The position numbers and the translations under genes are program-made. From NCBI GenBank assembly GCA_038238115.1, contig JBBRYB010000029.1, positions 1 through 43,537 on the forward strand: a stretch of DNA of 43,537 nt. The letters are read 5' to 3'. The notes beneath the pieces are model-generated. The model did not search any database. It was not told the origin of the DNA and saw nothing but the letters and a program-made list of their open reading frames with translations. This DNA comes from JBBRYB01 sp038238115. Its GTDB lineage: Bacteria > Actinomycetota > Actinomycetes > Propionibacteriales > Nocardioidaceae. Below, one piece after another: positions 25,521-33,707 of the stretch (positions are counted from its first letter, which is position 1; each line of letters starts with the position of its first letter).

Positions 25521-28500
25521 CGCTTGGTGGTAATCCTTCCAGGACCGAACAACCACTCGTGACGGTCGGCGACGCCGGACCAGTCGTCGTCGTACTGGAA
25601 CCGGACGACGTACCAGCTGGCGTCTACCAGGCGTCGCTCGGCGTCCCGGTCGCGATGCTGCTGCAGCGATGTGTCGTGGTGGGGGCCGTCGAGGAAGACG
25701 GCGACGGGGTTGCCGGGCAGGTCGTAGACGAAGTCGGGTCGCGCCCTCAGATCGTCAAGAGTTCGCTGGGCGTCGTCGGGCAGGTTGCGGCCGCTCTCGC
25801 TGAGCCACGCCACGAACTTGCTCTCGAGCGAGGAGTCGCCCAGCTTGTTGAGCCAGTCCGCCTGGTCTGTGCGACCTCGCCCGCCAGCGCCTGGCTCGAC
25901 CCGGGCGTTAAGGAGGGTCGTCAGGAGCTCGACCACGCTGTGCCGGTTGATGCTGGTGTGGTCGTACTGGTTGGCGTAGGACAAGAGGCAGTCATAGCAG
26001 CCCCGCTCGCAGCGAACGGTGCCGCCCGGGGGCGTGTGCATGTCGGCGCCGGTGCCCGGGTCATAGTGGATGATGGTCAGGGCCCGTCGGGCTACTCGGG
26101 CCACGGCCTCAGGGTCCTGGACCAGGCGGGTCAGCACTCCTGCGCCACCCTCGGCCGCCTCGGTGAGCAGGAACCGGCCACGTTCCTGGGCATCGGGGAG
26201 CTCGCGGCTGTCGAGCTCGGAGTCCTCGAGTTGGAATTCGGCCTCGACGGCCCGCTCGAAGGCTGCCCGCAGGCTGACTGCGACCTCGTCGGAGACTGTC
26301 TTTGCGGGGCGGACGACGAGCACGTTGCGGCGGTCCTGGACGTAGGGCACCACCCTGGCCCGGTCCTTCACATCCTCGATGTCGGGCAAGTCGCCGGTGT
26401 CGACGGTGGTGTCGTTGGCCTGCTTGTCGCTGAGCCAGAGTCCTTCGCGCAGGTCGAGGTGATAGCCGCGCTCGTCGGGGTTCTTGCGGCGTCGGCGCCC
26501 GACGTTGGCGATCCTGATCTCGGCCGCCTCGGCCTGGATGAGCTCCAGGACTGCCTCGCCGTCGACGACCGCGTCGGCCCGGACCCGGTCGGGGGCGTTG
26601 CCGCGGTCAGCGAAGCGGTAGGAGACCTCGAGCTCGAAGCCGGACTTGCGGCGCTCCTCCTCGTCGCTGCTGATCCGCTCCCGGCGACGGGTGAAGACAG
26701 TCTGCAGTCGCAGCAGCCCGGACTGCGTGCCGCCAAGGCGGTCGCCGCAGCTCTCGCAGACGTCGAGGCCCACACGTACGGGGTGGTCGTAGCCGCAGCT
26801 CTCGCACCGTTTCGCGGACTCGGTCACGGCCCCACCGCCGGAGGTGCTGTCGGGGTCGCGTGGCAGCTGAATGCGAGTGACCTCGTAGCGGGCACCCTCG
26901 TGGTAAATCAGGCTGTTCGGCCCGAACTCGCTGATCGCGACGAACCGCGGCCGCTGGAGGTAGTCGCCGTCGACCTTGCCGCCGCGGCGGGCCGGGATGT
27001 ACGCCGCCAGTGGGAGCCGCGGGAACGAGTAGCCGGGCAGGAAGCCCTCGCTGGCGAGGTAGCGGTAACTGTAGAAGTCGGTAGCTCCGGCCTCCTGGTC
27101 GTCGTTGCGGAGCAGGGTGAGCTGGTTGCGGGCGTCGGCGCGGCGACGCTCGGCAAGGCGGCGGGCACCCTTGGTTGCCGAGGTGCTGATGGCCAGCTTG
27201 TGCTGCTCGTTCACCTCGTGAAGCGCGGTGCGGTAGAGGCTGCGCCAGCGGTCGAACGCATCGTCGAACGCCTTGGCCGCGGACTTGAGCTGGTCGTGCA
27301 CCCAGGTGTCGCCCCACCAACCCGGGTCGCCACCGTCGAGCGCCCATGTCTGTCGCAGACCGCCGAGCACTCGCTCGGCGCGCCGTTGGGCCCGTCGGGC
27401 GACGTCGGTCTGCGTCACGGCGTGCCACAGGTCCGGGTGGACCCGGAGGGTCGGGGTGTCGCCGGCGGCTTCGAGTAGGTCGGTGATCGAGGAGCGCATC
27501 GACTGGTTAGTCTCGGCGAGCCAGATGGCGTGGACGTGGGAGCGGATCAGGTCCTGGTTGGTCAGGTCGAGCCGCGGCGCGATCACGGAGCCGGCGACCA
27601 TCTCCCGCGAGCGCCGGAACCAGTAGCTGTCGTGAGCATTGCCCGTCGAGCAGTACGTCAGCACCAGCGCCTGCTGTCCGCTGCGCCCTGCCCGGCCCGA
27701 GCGCTGGGCGTAGTTGGCCGGCGTCGGCGGTACGTTGCGCAGCGCCACCGCGTTGAGGTCGGAGATGTCGACGCCGAGTTCCATGGTCGGTGAGCAGTAG
27801 AGCAGCGGCAGCTCGCCTCGACGGAACTCACCCTCGCGCTCGAGGCGCTTCTCCTGCGGCACCTGAGCGGTGTGCTCTCGGGCGACCAGTCCGGCGTACC
27901 GCTGGGCCAGGTCGCGGTACAGCGTGCGGAAGAACGGGTTGACCCGGGCCGTCTCCTCGCCGCTGAACGTCTTGCGGATCGGGTCGGCCGCCCCGGTGAT
28001 GCCATCGCCAGAGAGCCAGCGCAAGGCACCGGCGTTGATGCGATACTCCGGGCCGTCGGGATCGTCGTCATACCGCGTGAGGACGCCGGCCCGGGTGAGT
28101 ACCTTGAACAGGTCCTCGATGACGCTCTGGGAGTCGTCGGACTTGAGCGCTCCCGAACCGGGGAGGCCGGCGGCGTCGCGGCGCAGGTACTTGCCGAACG
28201 CTCCGCGCCCGGAGACCGCGAGCAGTGCGCGGCGGCCGCCTGGGCGCGCCGGGCGTGGAATGGCGACGCCGGCATCGACCACTCGGTCGTCCTCGCCGAC
28301 GCTCCAGGCGTCGTTGAGATGGCTGCGAGTGAGCCGCTTGAGGCGGTCGAACCCCTCCTCGGTGAGGCAGTCGACATCGACGGCCCGGACCCGGCGGAGC
28401 TCGTCGAGCAGAATCTGGCAGAGCTCTTGACGCTGGGCCGGACTGATCTCGGCGAGCAGATAGGTGCCTTGCCAGGACTCTTCGTCCTCGGCTATCTCGG

Positions 28501-30748
28501 GCAGGTCGCGGTAGGCGATGCGCAGTAGTCCGGTCTGCTCGAGGTTGGGCATGGTGACCCGCCAGCCACGCTGGAGGTCGACGTAGAGCTGGTACTCCAC
28601 GATCCCCCGCAAAGCACGCTCGGCATCCTTCTTCGCCGCGAACTTGGCGTCGGGCGCCTGCGCGAAGTCGCGAGTGGACAGCCGGAGCATCCGCGTCACG
28701 GAGTCACCCAGCGCCTCGTGGGTCAGTCCTTTGTCATCCGCCTCGAGCACCGCAGCGTAAAGAGCCGCGCGGAGCTGGGAGACCTGGACGAAGTCGTTGA
28801 GGTGGCCGGCCTGAAGGCTGGCGTCCTGGCGGTTGTCGACAAACGTCAGCAGCTTTCGGGCAGTCGCCGGGAGTTCGCTCTCCGGAAGATCCTTGAGCGC
28901 GGTGACGATCGAGGCGCTCAGCAGCGACACCGCGCTCGAGCGACCCTCGGCGTCGAGTGTCGCGAGCTTGCCGAAGTCGCTGCCCCGCACCTGCTCGTAG
29001 GAGACCCCGCAGCGCATGCAGAATGCGAACGGCGTCGACACGAACCACGCCATCAGCCCCGTCCGGGCCTCATCGACTCCTCCATCGGGTCTGAGCCAGA
29101 CCTTGGTTGGGAGGTATTTCTTCTTGCTGTCGACGATCTCGACCCTGTCGGTCGCCGGGTCAGAGGTCAGCCACGGTTCCGGCAGCCGACTTGAAGTCAG
29201 CGGGTCGTCGGGCCACGGTAGATCGCTGCTCACGTAGAGGTAGCCGGTCACGCTGTCGCCGCCGCTGGCGTCGGCATCGCGGCGGGACACGAAGGTGCTG
29301 CGCCCATCAACCGTCGCCTTCGCCACCACGAGGTACTCCTGGCCACACTCGCGACAGAAGCCCAAAGGCAGCAGCACCTTCTCGGGCTGTTCGGGCACGC
29401 GGACCTGGTAGGTGCCAGTGATGTGCCGGGCGTCCTCGGGCTCGAGGGAGACGTAAACCGTGTCACCCTTTGACAAGAACTGGTGTAGGCGGAAGGCGAA
29501 GACAGGACGACCGTTGCCCGGCTGCAGGACGCGAGAGCCCTCGCGAAGGACGTTCTTGAGCGCCCGCGCGCAGTCATCCCGTGTGCTCTGGCTCTGCTCT
29601 GCCAGATCGGCGGCGGCTTGCGGCACGGTTGTTGGGGGGCGGCGGATGAGCCGGTGTGTGATCTCCTCGACCGCCAGGCCGAAGGTCGTCTCGACCCAGC
29701 CAGCCAGCGGGTCGGCGACGAACTCCTCGAAGCCCCTCGCCAGTTGCGACTGGTTGGCTGTCACTGCCCGCTGCAGGGCCGCCGGTTCGTGTGCGCCGTC
29801 GCGAGTGGCGCGCACCAGCGTCTCTCCGATGACATGCTCGGGCCGCACCTGGGTCCCGAACAAGCGGGTCGCGACGTCGGCGACGACCTGTGCCCGCTCC
29901 TCGATGCTGCCCTGGCTCGACATCGTCGCGCTGGTCCCGATCACCTGGAGGTCGTCGGCGGCGCACTCCTCACGGAGTCGGCGGACGAGCATCGCGACGT
30001 CGGCGCCCTGGCGCCCACGGTAAGTGTGGAGCTCGTCGAGCGCGAGGAAGCGGAGACCTTGTGCCGCGCGCACCAGCTGGTTGCGCTCCTCGGGCCGGGT
30101 CAGGACCAGCTCGAGCATCACGTAGTTAGTCAGCAGGATGTCGGGCGGGTCGGCCAGGATGTGCCGGCGCTCGTCCTGGCTCTCCTGGCCGGTGTAGCGC
30201 GCGAACGTCACTGGCTCCTCACCATCGGGGTAGCCGAACCGCAGGAACTTCGAGAGCTCCTCTACCTGGCTGTTGGCCAGAGCATTCATCGGGTAGACCA
30301 CGATCGCCTTGACGCCGGGGCGCCGGCTTCCGCGTTCGGTGTTCTCCCTTAGGACCGCATCGACGATCGGCACGATGTACGCCAGCGACTTGCCCGAACC
30401 GGTGCCCGTGGTCAGGACGTAGCTCGCGCCGCTGCGAGCCACTTCGACCGCCTCACGTTGGTGCCGGTGCAGAACCAGCGGGTCGCGCCCCGCGTCCTGA
30501 GGACCGGACTTGCGGCGGAAGATCCGCCCGGCCTCGGGGTGGAGAAGTCCTTCGCTGACGAGATCTGGGACGGGGCCGCCGGAGGCGAAGGACGGATTGA
30601 GTCCGACCCACGGGTCGGGCCACTGGACGCCGTCCGCGAACTGCTGGTCGACGAACGTCTTGATGCGCTCGTCACGCACCTCCACGAATCCCGAGGTGAA
30701 GGCCCGATAGTCGGCGATCACCTCTTCGTGGACCTTGAAGACGTCCAT
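25517..30748 (-). CDS. DEAD-like/DUF1998 helicase with C-terminal Vsr/DUF559-like nuclease
   Basis: A 1743-aa protein. The ATG at 30748 is chosen for its GGGAG ribosome site; an ATG seven codons upstream lacks one. Domains: helicase motor 1 with Walker A TTGTGSGKS (about 113-121), motif LLTNYVMLELVL and Walker B variant DELH (238-241). Zinc-ribbon pairs are in CRECGQEY, CMRCGVSY, CESCGYDH and CESCGDRL. Motor 2 has SPTMELGVDISDLNAV and QRSGRAGRSG. The DUF1998/MZB cysteines are in RCERGCYDCLLSYA. The last about 110 residues form a PD-(D/E)XK domain (SLESKFVAWL, RPDFVYDL, VAVFLDGPHHD, RDAERRLVDASWYVVRF). It resembles MrfA/YprA, DruE and DISARM DrmA plus DrmB in one chain. It is the first gene of the operon. 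Confidence 0.87.
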   Translation of the reverse strand: MDVFKVHEEVIADYRAFTSGFVEVRDERIKTFVDQQFADGVQWPDPWVGLNPSFASGGPVPDLVSEGLLHPEAGRIFRRKSGPQDAGRDPLVLHRHQREAVEVARSGASYVLTTGTGSGKSLAYIVPIVDAVLRENTERGSRRPGVKAIVVYPMNALANSQVEELSKFLRFGYPDGEEPVTFARYTGQESQDERRHILADPPDILLTNYVMLELVLTRPEERNQLVRAAQGLRFLALDELHTYRGRQGADVAMLVRRLREECAADDLQVIGTSATMSSQGSIEERAQVVADVATRLFGTQVRPEHVIGETLVRATRDGAHEPAALQRAVTANQSQLARGFEEFVADPLAGWVETTFGLAVEEITHRLIRRPPTTVPQAAADLAEQSQSTRDDCARALKNVLREGSRVLQPGNGRPVFAFRLHQFLSKGDTVYVSLEPEDARHITGTYQVRVPEQPEKVLLPLGFCRECGQEYLVVAKATVDGRSTFVSRRDADASGGDSVTGYLYVSSDLPWPDDPLTSSRLPEPWLTSDPATDRVEIVDSKKKYLPTKVWLRPDGGVDEARTGLMAWFVSTPFAFCMRCGVSYEQVRGSDFGKLATLDAEGRSSAVSLLSASIVTALKDLPESELPATARKLLTFVDNRQDASLQAGHLNDFVQVSQLRAALYAAVLEADDKGLTHEALGDSVTRMLRLSTRDFAQAPDAKFAAKKDAERALRGIVEYQLYVDLQRGWRVTMPNLEQTGLLRIAYRDLPEIAEDEESWQGTYLLAEISPAQRQELCQILLDELRRVRAVDVDCLTEEGFDRLKRLTRSHLNDAWSVGEDDRVVDAGVAIPRPARPGGRRALLAVSGRGAFGKYLRRDAAGLPGSGALKSDDSQSVIEDLFKVLTRAGVLTRYDDDPDGPEYRINAGALRWLSGDGITGAADPIRKTFSGEETARVNPFFRTLYRDLAQRYAGLVAREHTAQVPQEKRLEREGEFRRGELPLLYCSPTMELGVDISDLNAVALRNVPPTPANYAQRSGRAGRSGQQALVLTYCSTGNAHDSYWFRRSREMVAGSVIAPRLDLTNQDLIRSHVHAIWLAETNQSMRSSITDLLEAAGDTPTLRVHPDLWHAVTQTDVARRAQRRAERVLGGLRQTWALDGGDPGWWGDTWVHDQLKSAAKAFDDAFDRWRSLYRTALHEVNEQHKLAISTSATKGARRLAERRRADARNQLTLLRNDDQEAGATDFYSYRYLASEGFLPGYSFPRLPLAAYIPARRGGKVDGDYLQRPRFVAISEFGPNSLIYHEGARYEVTRIQLPRDPDSTSGGGAVTESAKRCESCGYDHPVRVGLDVCESCGDRLGGTQSGLLRLQTVFTRRRERISSDEEERRKSGFELEVSYRFADRGNAPDRVRADAVVDGEAVLELIQAEAAEIRIANVGRRRRKNPDERGYHLDLREGLWLSDKQANDTTVDTGDLPDIEDVKDRARVVPYVQDRRNVLVVRPAKTVSDEVAVSLRAAFERAVEAEFQLEDSELDSRELPDAQERGRFLLTEAAEGGAGVLTRLVQDPEAVARVARRALTIIHYDPGTGADMHTPPGGTVRCERGCYDCLLSYANQYDHTSINRHSVVELLTTLLNARVEPGAGGRGRTDQADWLNKLGDSSLESKFVAWLSESGRNLPDDAQRTLDDLRARPDFVYDLPGNPVAVFLDGPHHDTSLQQHRDRDAERRLVDASWYVVRFQYDDDWSGVADRHEWLFGPGRITTKR

Positions 30749-30811
30749 GCTCTCCCGTCCCACCATCACGGTTCCAGTGCGCCAAACCTATGCCACAAGA
30801 CCACCGCATCT

Positions 30812-30825
30812 GTTGCTTCAGCAAC
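30812..30825. promoter_or_regulatory. palindrome upstream of the defence operon
   Basis: GTTGCT-TC-AGCAAC is a perfect inverted repeat 64-77 bases upstream of the first operon ATG (30748). It is followed by a partial direct repeat of TTCAGC. The position fits an operator or promoter-proximal regulator site, but no promoter hexamers are convincing and no dedicated regulator gene is adjacent. Confidence 0.3.
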
Positions 30826-30996
30826 TTCAGCCTTCCATGCGCACAGCGCCGAGATGGCCAGCGCTCGGCACTTCGCCCGGCCCAGCGCGTAAGGTCGCGC
30901 CGTGGACGGTACGACATGGGTCGGAGTCGGCACGCTCGTGACTCGGTCGTTGGATTGAGTCTTGTTGGATGGCAACTTCACGAGCAATGACGAACC

Positions 30997-31347
30997 ATGC
31001 GCGCGGAGTTCGGGAATATGTACATCGAGCGGTATTGACAGATAGATGACGACCTGCTTCTAGAGCCGAAGGGTTCGCCGCGGCATAACCAACACCGGCA
31101 CCGCTACTTGAGGCTCTTCGAGGACGAGTTCGACGTCGCGAGCCTGGGATTCCTCGACAAGGACCAGTGGCGAGCATGGCGCGCGTTGCTGGACGACTCC
31201 ACGGCCCTCGCCAGGGTGAGGAACGATCTGGAGGAGTTCGCGCCGGACGACACTTCGTTTCAACGATTGAGGGCATGTATCGCGCAACGGGAACGAGAAA
31301 AGCGAGCGCACGGAACCCTCAGCTGCGAAGGCCGCCTCACTCAGTAA
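30997..31347 (+). pseudogene. hypothetical gene with in-frame TGA
   Basis: From the ATG at 30997 the frame reads MRAEFGNMYIERY, then TGA at 31036-31038, then QIDDDLLLEPKGSPRHNQHR, HRYLRLFEDEFDVASLGFLD and KDQWRAWRALLDDSTAL to the stop at 31347. Sequence on both sides of the TGA is acidic, helical and natural in composition. A TGG-to-TGA change (Trp) would restore a 116-aa protein. A downstream TTG start at 31108 could express the last 79 residues. It lies between the defence operon and the second restriction gene, on the opposite strand. The family is not recognised. Confidence 0.45.
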
Positions 31348-31385
31348 AGCTCCGCAAGATCCAGAACACGGGATCCCATCGCGCC

Positions 31386-32744
31386 TCAGCGGAGAAGCGA
31401 GAGCAGACCGCTGAGGTCAACGACGTGGACGTGGGCCGCCACCGTGAAGTCCGAGACGGTCATCGCCTCGGTCATCCCGACTGGCTGACGGACGCGTAGC
31501 GCGGCCTTCGAGAGCGTCTTGGCGGCGTTCCGCTTGCTAGACGTCAGAAACCCCACCGGAAGAGAACCAACGACGTACACCTCGCGCCGACGACCTGACT
31601 CGTCGAGTGACAGCCCGACGACGTCAGCGAACAGCGAGCGCTGGCGAGCTCCGTCGGCGCCCTTCCAGGACGACAGTTTGAACTCCGCGACACGATGCGT
31701 GGTCTCCAGGTCGAAGACGCGGTCCGGGTCGTTGCCGGCGCCGAGAGAGGGCCGCTTCAGGACTGTCTCGCCCTCGCCGAGAATCAGCGGCAGCACCTGG
31801 GTGATGACGGCCGCGTGGATCAAAGTGTCGAGCATGCCGACGCGCTCTCGCACGACCAGTGCGCTGTCGACCAGGTCCTCGTCGAAGCCACTCGCCAGTG
31901 CCACCTTGCCCGCCGTCGAGCGATCCGCGTTCAGGAGCCGCTCTTCAAGGTCCGCGAGGACGGCGGTCAGTGGCGCGGCAGCCAGGAAGGCGTCGAGTCT
32001 GCGGAAGGCCAGAGTCGCGTCCTCGTCGGTGAGTAACGCCGTTCCGGTAGCGGCCGGCGATGGGTAATGCTCGGGCAACGAGGAAGAACTAACACCTTGT
32101 ACGGACTCGTCCGGCAACGAACTGGTCGTGAACCCGAGCCGGCGGAACACACGTATCGCGAAGTGGCTGATGAACGGCTCGTCGCTGAAGCCCATCGCTG
32201 TCCGGAACGCCTGCTTCGGCGGCCATCGTCGTCCGTCGATCTCAACCCAGTGAGTGCGTACCGGGTCAGGCGGCGTCGGGAGCACTCGCGATCGCACCGT
32301 TGCCGCGGACAGCGTCCACGGTCTCCCGTTGACGACGAACTCGGTCGTAACGGTTACGGACCCGTCGGCGGATGGACCCCAATGCTGGTAGAGGGTGTGG
32401 CGCTGTTGCTCGGCGTCGCCATTAGCCCCTGCACCGACCTCGCCCGTTCCCTGTGCCACCACCAGCGCCGCGAGCGATGCCTCTCCGCGGCGTTGGCAGT
32501 CCTCTCCGACCAGGTCGAGCAGGCGCCCCAGACCGTTCACCGCGTGACGGAGCTCAAGATCGGTCTTGAGAGCTCCATACGTCGTCGTGCCGCGGGCTCG
32601 GGCGACCTCGATCAAGCGAGCACGCAGGACCGGGAGGCTGGCGATGTCGAGTTCGGTGACTGCCAGGTTCGTGCCCTTGACGGTCACCTTCTCGTGCAGG
32701 CGCAACGTCGTGTCGCTTTGATCTCGCTCTGACCCGTGGCTCAT
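31386..32744 (-). CDS. restriction endonuclease-like protein with PD-(D/E)XK core
   Basis: 452 aa from the ATG at 32744 (MSHGSERDQSDTTLRLHEKV), with GGGGATCGAG upstream. Three parts: an N-terminal domain (about 25-105, LPVLRARLIEVARARGTTTY, GALKTDLELRHAVNGLG, SLAALVVAQGTGEVG) that is common at the N-terminus of uncharacterised restriction enzymes; a middle DNA-binding-like domain (WVEIDGRRWPPKQAFRTAMG, FISHFAIRVFRRLGF), also seen in restriction-type proteins; and a C-terminal PD-(D/E)XK core with Asp in DRVFDLETTH and the E-x-K in VAEFKLSSW. It probably cleaves DNA of a specific sequence or modification state. No cognate methylase adjoins it. Confidence 0.7.
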   Translation of the reverse strand: MSHGSERDQSDTTLRLHEKVTVKGTNLAVTELDIASLPVLRARLIEVARARGTTTYGALKTDLELRHAVNGLGRLLDLVGEDCQRRGEASLAALVVAQGTGEVGAGANGDAEQQRHTLYQHWGPSADGSVTVTTEFVVNGRPWTLSAATVRSRVLPTPPDPVRTHWVEIDGRRWPPKQAFRTAMGFSDEPFISHFAIRVFRRLGFTTSSLPDESVQGVSSSSLPEHYPSPAATGTALLTDEDATLAFRRLDAFLAAAPLTAVLADLEERLLNADRSTAGKVALASGFDEDLVDSALVVRERVGMLDTLIHAAVITQVLPLILGEGETVLKRPSLGAGNDPDRVFDLETTHRVAEFKLSSWKGADGARQRSLFADVVGLSLDESGRRREVYVVGSLPVGFLTSSKRNAAKTLSKAALRVRQPVGMTEAMTVSDFTVAAHVHVVDLSGLLSLLR

Positions 32745-32843
32745 CTCGATCCCCTGCCCTGGAGTTTGCCTCCAGTGTGAAGTATGCCGAGTGACACGCC
32801 ACCGATCTGCTGACGTTGCGGTCCTTGACGTTGGCGAACTCAG

Positions 32844-33038
32844 GTGCGCTACGCCGCGGGCGACGTCGCGTGCCTGCTGACTCTGGCGGACGACCTCGAA
32901 CGATTGTGCCGCAAACGAGATCTCGTCGACATGCTGTTGGCGTCCTGGACACACCCGCCGACACGAGTACGGCTCGATTTGCACGGTCCCGGCGACGTCA
33001 TCGCCTACTGGTGCAAGCGTGAGACGAAAGGGAGATGA
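32844..33038 (+). CDS. short hypothetical protein, possibly a fragment
   Basis: A frame from a GTG at 32844 without a ribosome site: RYAAGDVACLLTLADDLERL, then CRKRDLVDMLLASWTHPPTR and RLDLHGPGDVIAYWCKRETK. The helical, natural composition suggests a genuine remnant of a gene whose 5' part is missing. It overlaps the next start by four bases (ATGA at 33035), so the pair was probably once an operon. No family is assigned. Confidence 0.4.
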   Translation: MRYAAGDVACLLTLADDLERLCRKRDLVDMLLASWTHPPTRVRLDLHGPGDVIAYWCKRETKGR

Positions 33039-33376
33039 AACTGCGGCACGCCGGCGTCTGCCGACTCTGCGTAGCCGAACTGGCGGCCCGCACCGAGACG
33101 ATCTATGAGCGGCCAGAAGGCGTCGTGAGACATGTCGGAACCCCACGGGCGCCCCGTGTTCCGTCACCGCCATTTCCTTGGGGGGTCTGCTGTGAGTCTC
33201 GATCGCGCGGATGCCTGCCGACGTCGGCACACAACATGTCGTCCGGCGATTCGATTGCCCGCTCCACCGCGATCCGGTCCCTGGTGTCGGCTCGTCGAGG
33301 TCAGCTTCCGAACGTACTGACTCAGGCTGAGACCGTCCTCCGCGGCGTGGACCGCGAGCTCTCGGCGGGGCACTAA
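33035..33376 (+). pseudogene. zinc-finger/NERD-like protein N-terminus, decayed
   Basis: Begins MKLRHAGVCRLCVAELAART then ETIYERPEGVVRHV. The C-x2-C and the following YER...VR residues match the N-terminal zinc-binding segment of actinobacterial NERD (nuclease-related) domain proteins. After about 35 residues the frame becomes Pro/Arg-rich nonsense, then ends with a natural-looking tail (SIARSTAIRSLVSARRGQLP). A frameshift or junction near 33140 is likely. It is not expected to be functional. Confidence 0.35.
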
Positions 33377-33454
33377 TGGCTCGGCCACGTCATCGTCGCC
33401 CAGGTCATTGGACACTTCGTGCGCCACTGGCTGTCGTGACCTGCTCGCCCTCAC
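33164..33454 (-). pseudogene. ribbon-helix-helix antitoxin-like fragment
   Basis: On the minus strand the segment DDVAEPLVPRRELAVHAAED then GLSLSQYVRKLTSTSRHQG matches the helical part of FitA/VapB-type antitoxins (RRELAxHAAxxGxSLxxYxRxxL). The residues before it do not form the expected N-terminal strand, and those after it become Arg-rich. In a further minus-strand frame KEMAVTEHGAPVGFR (near 33175) recalls a Phd-type antitoxin. No toxin is readable. I interpret this as debris of one or two toxin-antitoxin loci. Confidence 0.35.
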
Positions 33455-33707
33455 GGCCCGCCATCAGCTCGCACCCCGCCGAGCCGGGAGACGCGGCCGT
33501 GGGCGGCAGTTGGCGCCGTCCTCCGCCACCCCGGCAAGGCCGCCGCGTTCTCGAAGCCCAGGGTCCTCACGCGATCCGGTCAGGCTCAAAGCACGTCGAG
33601 GTCCACCGGAGGCGGACCGACGGCTGTTCGATTGAGGGGCATACCCATGACCACCCGCATAGCCCGACCTTGCCCTAGCCCCGCGTCAATCTGGCTCCCT
33701 TCTGTTG

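Noticed and set aside
14248..30748. BREX or a classical type I restriction system
   Set aside because: No PglZ alkaline phosphatase, BrxC-type ATPase, Lon, HsdR or HsdS is present. The helicase, DUF1998 and McrBC content fits DISARM/Druantia-like defence better.
14248..30748. A separate PLD-family nuclease (DrmC) as in DISARM
   Set aside because: No HxKxxxxD motif in any operon protein; the nuclease domains seen are PD-(D/E)XK type.
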